A DNA stretch of 27,432 nt from Pseudomonadota bacterium (GTDB lineage: Bacteria; Desulfobacterota; Syntrophobacteria; Syntrophobacterales; Syntrophobacteraceae): contig JAEZHY010000067.1 in NCBI GenBank assembly GCA_023416335.1, positions 1-27,432 of the forward strand, given 5' to 3'. The notes under the pieces are model-generated. The model did not search any database. It saw nothing but the letters and a program-made list of their open reading frames with translations, and was not told the origin of the DNA. Below are positions 22,480 through 27,432 of the stretch, piece by piece (positions within the stretch are counted from its first letter, which is position 1; the number at the start of each line of letters is the position of its first letter). The translations under genes and the position numbers were made by a program.

Positions 22480-23910
22480 CTATTCCCCGGCCATTCCGTT
22501 CAGCAGGTCTGAAACCTGCACCTTCTTCCCGTTCACGGTCAATTTGCCGGACTTAAAGGTCGCACTCGACCGGAAAGATCCGTTTTCCCGAATCATAAAA
22601 TTCTGGGCAAGCAGCCAACCGGCAAGATTTCGAGCACCCTCCCCGGCAAGTTGGTCAATTTGCTCTCCGTCCTGCCGGCCGGGAGTGTCCAATGCCGTCC
22701 CCAGGCTCCTTTCCGCCAGGTGGTAAAAGAGCTTTTCCGAAACGGTCACATCGGCGTTGGCGCTTACGGCGTTAGCCAGCGTGAACAGGTTCGCGAAGAG
22801 ATTGGAAGAGCCCGCAAAGGTCAACTTGGCTTTCCCGGCAAGGTCGCCCATACTTGTTTTTATATTCAGCCCCTTCAATTCGAACTCGGGGGATTTGGCG
22901 AGCATATGGATCAGCAGTTCTTTCAACTGATTGACTGCCGCCTGATAAGCCTCATCGTCGGTTCCGCTCCCTATTCCCGCCTGAAGCCCGGCGGCCACGC
23001 GCTGTAATCGGATAATCAGTTCGGGATCCAGTTTTCGGGCCTCGAACTCGAGTGAAAAGGGACCGAGGGTCTCGCCCGCGGCGCTCAGTCGCTTGAAAGA
23101 GACCCGGAGATTGCTGGTGATCGTCTCTCCGGATACTCCCGTTTCGACCTGCAGGCCCGGCGCTTCGAGGGAGAAAGGATCGCTCCCTCTCTCCTCGGCG
23201 TCAACCTGTTCTGATGAGATAGCAAAGGAACCGACCGAGACCCCTTTTATGCCGGGGTGCGAATTGAAATCACCTTTGAGGTTCCGGAGTTGAAACCGGA
23301 CTCCATCCTGCGCGATCTCAAGATTCGGGGCGGCAAGTATCCCGGTAATTTCCCCCAAGCCTATATCGAAACCGGTCTTGGAGGTCAATCCGCCCCAATT
23401 GACTTCCGTTTCCTTCCCTTCGCTGTCGGGCAGCTTTTTTCGGAAGGCAGGGACTTCCAGAAAGGATTCGCCGCTGCCATCCAGGGACAGGATGGTTATA
23501 GATGTGGAGGCTCCCAGTTCGGGGAACTTCTCCAGCAGTTGTTTGATCTCCTGTCCGCTGTCCTGCCCCGGAGCGATGCCTGCCCGGATCACGGCCATAG
23601 CGGGCTGAAATCCCCCCTTCAGATGAGGGTCCGTAACGTACGTGATGGGACCGTGCTGGATGGAATTGACTATTCCGAACCTGAAGTCCGATCCCGTGCC
23701 TTTTATGGTAATCGATGTTATAGCACGGGAGCTGAATATGCCGCGTTCGTAGCTCTTGTTTTCAGCCAGGACGTGGTTCGGTTTGGAGATCTGCTGGAGC
23801 AGAAGATCGTATTGCTTCTCCGCCTGCATTCCGAACCAGTAACTCGCGCCGCCGTATGCACCGGCAAGCACTATGCAGAGGCAGATGAGTGTCAAAAGGA
23901 GTTTTTTCAT
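22480..23910 (-). CDS. DUF945 / YdgA-like envelope protein
   Basis: The 476-residue product starts MKKLLLTLICLCIVLAGAYG, a signal anchor or signal peptide, followed by YWFGMQAEKQYDLLLQQIS, the usual start of DUF945 proteins such as E. coli YdgA. The rest is beta-rich and soluble (SYERGIFSSRAITSITIKGT, ITYVTDPHLKGGF), with a C-terminal GSFRSSATFKSGKLTVNGK resembling the family end. Function of the family is unknown; YdgA is an inner-membrane-attached periplasmic protein. ATG 23910 is chosen because AAAAGGA lies seven bases upstream; a GTG one codon earlier is possible. It is the only minus-strand gene in the window and is divergent from the dnaJ-like gene. Confidence 0.8.
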   Translation of the reverse strand: MKKLLLTLICLCIVLAGAYGGASYWFGMQAEKQYDLLLQQISKPNHVLAENKSYERGIFSSRAITSITIKGTGSDFRFGIVNSIQHGPITYVTDPHLKGGFQPAMAVIRAGIAPGQDSGQEIKQLLEKFPELGASTSITILSLDGSGESFLEVPAFRKKLPDSEGKETEVNWGGLTSKTGFDIGLGEITGILAAPNLEIAQDGVRFQLRNLKGDFNSHPGIKGVSVGSFAISSEQVDAEERGSDPFSLEAPGLQVETGVSGETITSNLRVSFKRLSAAGETLGPFSLEFEARKLDPELIIRLQRVAAGLQAGIGSGTDDEAYQAAVNQLKELLIHMLAKSPEFELKGLNIKTSMGDLAGKAKLTFAGSSNLFANLFTLANAVSANADVTVSEKLFYHLAERSLGTALDTPGRQDGEQIDQLAGEGARNLAGWLLAQNFMIRENGSFRSSATFKSGKLTVNGKKVQVSDLLNGMAGE

Positions 23911-23955
23911 CACATGGTCCTTTTCAGAAGATTCTGATTTGAGAGTGCAATCAAT

Positions 23956-23984
23956 ATCCTAATTTAATTGGGAAAGAAATCCAA
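23956..23984 (-). promoter_or_regulatory. Possible sigma-70 promoter for the DUF945 gene
   Basis: On the minus strand TTGGAT (23984-23979) and TAGGAT (23961-23956) are separated by exactly 17 bases, about 45 bases upstream of the ATG. Each hexamer matches four of six consensus bases. Confidence 0.4.
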
Positions 23985-24092
23985 AATGATCGGCACGGCA
24001 TGGAAAAACGGGAAAAAGAGGAACGAGAGGCAAATGCCCGGCGTGATCCCGAATTTATTGCTATTCTCGATTATTAAATCTATATTCTTTGT

Positions 24093-24128
24093 AGTCTGAT
24101 ATAATTAAAGGTCATGCCTTATCAGACT
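24093..24128 (+). promoter_or_regulatory. Extended -10 promoter inside a 9-bp palindrome, upstream of the dnaJ-like gene
   Basis: TGATATAAT at 24097-24105 is a perfect extended -10 element with a consensus TATAAT. It overlaps the left half of an exact inverted repeat, AGTCTGATA (24093-24101) and TATCAGACT (24120-24128). Transcription should start near 24112, so the two arms cannot form a hairpin in the mRNA; the palindrome is better explained as an operator bound by a dimeric regulator. No clear -35 is seen, in keeping with an extended -10. Confidence 0.5.
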
Positions 24129-24148
24129 CGGAGGACGAAAGAAAGTCG

Positions 24149-25039
24149 ATGTCGAATTTCGATTATTATCAAATCTTGAATGTTTCATCGGAAGCTTCGG
24201 TTGAGGAAATCAAGAAATCCTACCGAAAACTTGCCCTTGAGACGCACCCGGACAGAAATCCGGGCGATGCCCGTGCCGAGGAGCGTTTCAAGAAGATTAA
24301 CGAAGCCTACGGGGTACTGTCGGATTCTCAGAAACGTGCCCAGTACGACCAGTACCGTCGGCTTGGTTACCAACCGGGAGGTCCGCAGGGAACCGGCTTC
24401 GGGTATTCGCAGGAAGAGATATTCAGGGACTTTTTTACGAACAGGCAATCCCAGGATATCTTTTCGGAAATGCAAAAAGAATTTGAACGCATGGGGATGA
24501 GGTTCGATCCCAATTTCATAAACAATCTCTTTTTCGGCGGGAAGAATATATTCTTCCAGGGAGTGATTTTCGGCCCCACGAGGATCCGCGTCGTTCGGTA
24601 CGGCAACCCGCGGGCCGGACGCCCCCAAAGGACCGCAAGCAGCCCCGAGACGCCTCTGGATGCCCTCAGGCCCGGAAGGCTCCTCAAGTCGGGACTTTCC
24701 CTGATCGGAAAAGCAGGAAGGAAAGCCGGGGAGTTTCTCCTCAAAAAGGCGCTCGGAGTCGATCGGCTGCCGTCGAATTATAAGGAACGTCAATCGGTCG
24801 GTGACGGAAAGCCCGATCTCATCTACCGCCTTCAGATCTCCGAAGGGCAGGCTATCACGGGAACGGTTGTGCAGGTCGATCTCCCACATATCGATGCGGG
24901 AAGAAGAGTCTCCGTTCGCATCCCCCCCGGAGTGAAAACCGGGACCAGGCTGCGTCTTAAAGAGATGGGCAACGCCCTTCCCGAAAACCCGCTTCGCCGC
25001 GGAGACGTGTACCTGGAAGTGCGGATCGCCTCTTATTGA
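24149..25039 (+). CDS. DnaJ/CbpA-like J-domain co-chaperone
   Basis: J-domain proteins stimulate the ATPase of DnaK. The 296-residue protein opens with a complete J domain ([23 protein letters not shown] at residues 33-35, [24 protein letters not shown]). There is no zinc-finger CxxCxGxG repeat. A middle region, rich in Phe and Gly at first ([32 protein letters not shown]), is unlike standard DnaJ. The last 70 residues ([50 protein letters not shown]) match the DnaJ C-terminal substrate-binding domain. It thus resembles CbpA-type class B proteins with only one clear C-terminal subdomain. It stands alone between its own promoter and a strong terminator. A GAAAG-rich site precedes the ATG. Confidence 0.88.
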   Translation: MSNFDYYQILNVSSEASVEEIKKSYRKLALETHPDRNPGDARAEERFKKINEAYGVLSDSQKRAQYDQYRRLGYQPGGPQGTGFGYSQEEIFRDFFTNRQSQDIFSEMQKEFERMGMRFDPNFINNLFFGGKNIFFQGVIFGPTRIRVVRYGNPRAGRPQRTASSPETPLDALRPGRLLKSGLSLIGKAGRKAGEFLLKKALGVDRLPSNYKERQSVGDGKPDLIYRLQISEGQAITGTVVQVDLPHIDAGRRVSVRIPPGVKTGTRLRLKEMGNALPENPLRRGDVYLEVRIASY

Positions 25040-25067
25040 CGCCTTGCATTCAAGACGGATTTTCCAT

Positions 25068-25097
25068 CCTCGCCCCTTGGGCGAGGTTTTGTTTTTT
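25068..25097 (+). terminator. Intrinsic terminator of the dnaJ-like gene
   Basis: CCTCGCCC (25068-25075) and GGGCGAGG (25079-25086) form a perfect GC-rich 8-bp stem with loop CTT, followed by TTTTGTTTTTT. It lies 28 bp after the stop codon and separates the dnaJ-like gene from the copper genes. Confidence 0.9.
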
Positions 25098-25246
25098 CGG
25101 GATGTCCGGCTGTGCCTGAGGCTGCTCGAACCTCACTTCCGGCGGACCTGATCGATGATTATTTTTTTCGGTTAAATCCCAAACTGCTGCTGTCGGCAGC
25201 GGCAGTCAGGCACTTTAGAGGAACTTTTTTCCGGGAGACAGAATTT

Positions 25247-25444
25247 ATGAAAACGATCAAGATCAAAGGCATGTCCTGCCAACACTGTGTAAAGGCGGTC
25301 AAGAAGGCACTCGAGGAAATAGACGGTATCGCGGACGTGAACGTCGATCTCGCGAAGGGAGAAGCATCCTTTACCGAAAAAAGCCCTGTCGACGGCACCG
25401 TCGTAAAGGAAAAGATTCAAAAAGCGGGATACGAAATTGGCTAA
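25247..25444 (+). CDS. copZ: CopZ-like heavy-metal-associated (HMA) chaperone
   Basis: The 65-residue protein is a single HMA domain: MKTIKIKGMSCQHCVKAVKK carries the metal-binding MxCxxC motif (CQHC), followed by the usual beta-alpha-beta core (GIADVNVDLAKGEASF) and KIQKAGYEIG. Such proteins carry Cu(I) to CopA or act as buffers. GGGAG lies about ten bases before ATG 25247; the frame remains open upstream but without similarity. Its last codons overlap the start of the downstream ATPase. Copper is the likely metal because CopA has a CPC motif; direct metal preference is not readable. Confidence 0.88.
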   Translation: MKTIKIKGMSCQHCVKAVKKALEEIDGIADVNVDLAKGEASFTEKSPVDGTVVKEKIQKAGYEIG

Positions 25445-27432
25445 GAGTACCATCCGCATAGAAGGGATGAGCTGTGCGGCATGCGTCCGCCGCGTCGAAG
25501 AAGGCATTAGATCCCTCAAGGGCGTAACCGAAGCCGCGGTCAATTTCGCAACCTCCAAAGCGATGGTTGAATACAATCCTGCCGAGATCGATGAAAAATC
25601 AATCCGGCACAAGATCGAGGATATCGGCTACGGGGCCGAGGCCGAATCTCCGGAAACGGGCGCAAAAAAAACCTCGATCCTCGTTGGGGGTATGACCTGC
25701 GCGGCATGCGTGCGGCGTGTCGAGAACGCGTTGAAGTCGGTTCCCGGCGTTGAAAACGCTTCGGTGAACCTTGCAACATCGCGCGCTACCCTGCTCTACT
25801 CCCCTCAACTCGCGGAATGGTCCTCGCTGAAAAAGGCCATCGAAGACGCCGGGTACGAGTATCTCGGAGTGTACCACGAACAGGCCGACGATCCGGCCGA
25901 AGCGGCCCGCCGCAAAGAAGCAGCCGACCTGAAGCGCAAGGTCGCGGCCGGTGCGGTCTTCAGTATTCTGGTCATGATCGGGTCGATGCATCACATGTTT
26001 CCTTTCCTGCATGCTATTCCCGCCCGGGCTATGAACTATCTGCTTCTCATCCTCACCACCCCGGCCGTCTTCTGGGTTGGGAGCCGTTTTCTGAAGGGTG
26101 CGATCAAAGCGACGCGGCAAAAAACGGCCGACATGAATACCCTGGTGGCAATCGGCTCGCTTTCCGCCTACATATACTCCGCTCTGGCAACTCTTTTCCC
26201 CGGTTTCTTCACCGTACCGGGAGTGGAGCTGCACGTCTATTTCGACGGAGCGGCGATGATCGTGACTCTTGTTCTGCTCGGCCGTCTGCTTGAACTCAAA
26301 GCCAGGGGGAGGACTTCCGAAGCGATCAAGAAGCTGATGAAGCTCACTCCCAAAACGGCACGGGTGATCCGCGACGACGTCGAGATGGACATCCCCGTGG
26401 AAGAGGTCGTACACGGTGATTCCATCCTGGTTCGGCCCGGCGGGCGTATTGCGACAGACGGTACGGTCATCTCCGGAGAGTCGGCTGTAAACGAATCCAT
26501 GCTGACGGGCGAAAGTATGCCGGTTTCCAAGGGCCCCGGCAGCGAAGTTTTCGCCGGCACGATCAACCAGACGGGCAGCTTTACCTTCAGAGCGACAAAG
26601 GTGGGCGCCGAGACGGCACTGGCCCAGATCATCCGGCTGGTCGAGGAGGCCCAGGGTTCGAAAGCCCCCATCCAGCATTTTGCGGACAAAGTCGCTTCCA
26701 TATTTGCTCCGGCGGTTATAGTCATTGCCGTCGTGACCTTCTGCATATGGTACTTCGGCGCTCCCGGACACGTCCTGAGCCGTGCCCTTCTGAACTTCGT
26801 CTCCGTCCTGATCATATCCTGTCCCTGCGCAATGGGACTGGCAACACCGACCGCCGTGATGGTCGGAACGGGGCTTGGAGCGGAAAACGGCATCCTGATA
26901 AAGGGCGGTGAGAGCCTGGAACGCGCTCACGACCTGGATACGGTCGTTTTCGACAAGACGGGAACGATAACCGGCGGGGAACCGGAGGTAACCGACATTG
27001 TCACAGCCGAGAGCGTTTCCGAGACAGAGCTTTTGCGCCTGGCCGCATCGGTCGAGAGCCTTTCGGAGCATCCGCTGGCAAGGGCGATCGTGAAAAGAGC
27101 GGAGAGCGGGGATATCCGGGCTGCCGACGCGCGTAAATTCGAAGCCGTTTCCGGCTCGGGGTCCCGGGCGGTCGTGGACGGCGAAACGATAATTCTCGGG
27201 AACCGAAAATTCCTGGAAGCTGAAGAAATCGGGATGCAGGGAATCGACGGTGCATGCAACCTGGAAAAATCCGGAAAAACCTGTGTCTATGTCGCAAAAG
27301 GGGGAAAGTTCGCCGGAACTATCGCACTCGCCGATACCATCAGGCCCTCGGCTGCGGAAACCGTATCCCGGCTTAAAGGGATGGGCCTGGAGGTAGTAAT
27401 GATTACCGGCGACAGGCGTGAGACTGCCGAGG
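25437..27432 (+). CDS. copA: Copper-exporting P1B-type ATPase CopA, 3' end outside window
   Basis: At least 665 residues are encoded before the window ends. Two N-terminal HMA domains carry GMSCAAC (Cys13, Cys16) and GMTCAAC (Cys88, Cys91). Next come membrane segments (MNYLLLILTTPAVFWVGSRF, IVTLVLLGRLLELKARGRTS), the actuator TGES motif (MLTGESMPVSKGPG), the transport-site SCPCAMGLATP (CPC at 462-464), the phosphorylated Asp506 in FDKTGT, SEHPLARAI, and the start of the hinge (MITGDR). CPC together with the HMA pair points to Cu(I) export. The only sensible start is TTG 25437, overlapping the copZ stop by eight bases, so translation is probably coupled. The frame is open to the window edge; the final GDGxNDxP motif is not seen. 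Confidence 0.93.
   Translation, partial: MAKSTIRIEGMSCAACVRRVEEGIRSLKGVTEAAVNFATSKAMVEYNPAEIDEKSIRHKIEDIGYGAEAESPETGAKKTSILVGGMTCAACVRRVENALKSVPGVENASVNLATSRATLLYSPQLAEWSSLKKAIEDAGYEYLGVYHEQADDPAEAARRKEAADLKRKVAAGAVFSILVMIGSMHHMFPFLHAIPARAMNYLLLILTTPAVFWVGSRFLKGAIKATRQKTADMNTLVAIGSLSAYIYSALATLFPGFFTVPGVELHVYFDGAAMIVTLVLLGRLLELKARGRTSEAIKKLMKLTPKTARVIRDDVEMDIPVEEVVHGDSILVRPGGRIATDGTVISGESAVNESMLTGESMPVSKGPGSEVFAGTINQTGSFTFRATKVGAETALAQIIRLVEEAQGSKAPIQHFADKVASIFAPAVIVIAVVTFCIWYFGAPGHVLSRALLNFVSVLIISCPCAMGLATPTAVMVGTGLGAENGILIKGGESLERAHDLDTVVFDKTGTITGGEPEVTDIVTAESVSETELLRLAASVESLSEHPLARAIVKRAESGDIRAADARKFEAVSGSGSRAVVDGETIILGNRKFLEAEEIGMQGIDGACNLEKSGKTCVYVAKGGKFAGTIALADTIRPSAAETVSRLKGMGLEVVMITGDRRETAE

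Noticed and set aside
25599..27071. 490-codon minus-strand open frame
   Set aside because: Lies wholly opposite copA, whose plus-strand frame holds all the P-type ATPase motifs. It is the antisense of that gene.

Overview
The window looks like chromosomal DNA from a GC-rich Gram-negative bacterium, most likely a member of the Desulfobacterota / former Deltaproteobacteria (a Syntrophobacter-like lineage would fit). The reasons are the gene order ffh-rpsP-khpA-rimM-trmD-(PF09936-type SPOUT methyltransferase)-rplS-rnhB-yraN-rsmI, the TPR-glycosyltransferase island, and the many degenerate intergenic repeats. The lineage is an inference from gene content; no rRNA is present to test it.

Layout. 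1-1431: gene-free and repeat-rich, with a 183-bp tandem duplication, pieces of several dispersed repeat families, and one 59-bp miniature inverted-repeat insertion. 1432-3384: a secreted agarase-like glycoside hydrolase. 3472-10022: a same-strand housekeeping cluster for protein targeting, ribosome assembly and RNA modification (ffh, rpsP, khpA, rimM, trmD, a SPOUT methyltransferase, rplS, rnhB, yraN, rsmI). 10023-10547: a second repeat block with a second copy of the miniature element. 10548-21276: a glycosyltransferase/TPR island. It holds a 1051-residue methyltransferase + three-GT2 fusion, a wrecked DegT-type sugar aminotransferase, a CgeB-like glycosyltransferase with a helical repeat N-terminus, a pure TPR protein, and two paralogous GT2-TPR proteins. 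21277-22479: a 1.2-kb gene-free repeat block with inverted copies of one repeat near its two ends. 22480-23910 (minus strand): a DUF945/YdgA-like envelope protein. 24149-25039: a DnaJ/CbpA-like co-chaperone with its own promoter and terminator. 25247-27432: copZ-like copper chaperone and a copA-like P-type ATPase that runs off the window.

How the genes work together. The housekeeping block is probably expressed as one or a few transcripts that co-produce SRP, two ribosomal proteins, their maturation factor and several RNA-modifying enzymes. The island genes all face the same way, several overlap, and together they look like a machine that builds or attaches a glycan to a protein or surface polymer; the TPR domains are plausible acceptor-binding scaffolds. 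The dead aminotransferase suggests the island once also made its own amino sugar. copZ and copA form a copper-export pair with overlapping reading frames.

The most unusual signals are non-coding. A 57-59 bp palindromic element with 12-bp terminal inverted repeats is flanked by 5-bp CGGAG duplications, and unoccupied versions of the same target site are present elsewhere in this window. A REP-like hairpin family shows a compensatory base-pair change. Two short ORFs with strong Shine-Dalgarno sites and TTG starts run into the starts of island glycosyltransferases.
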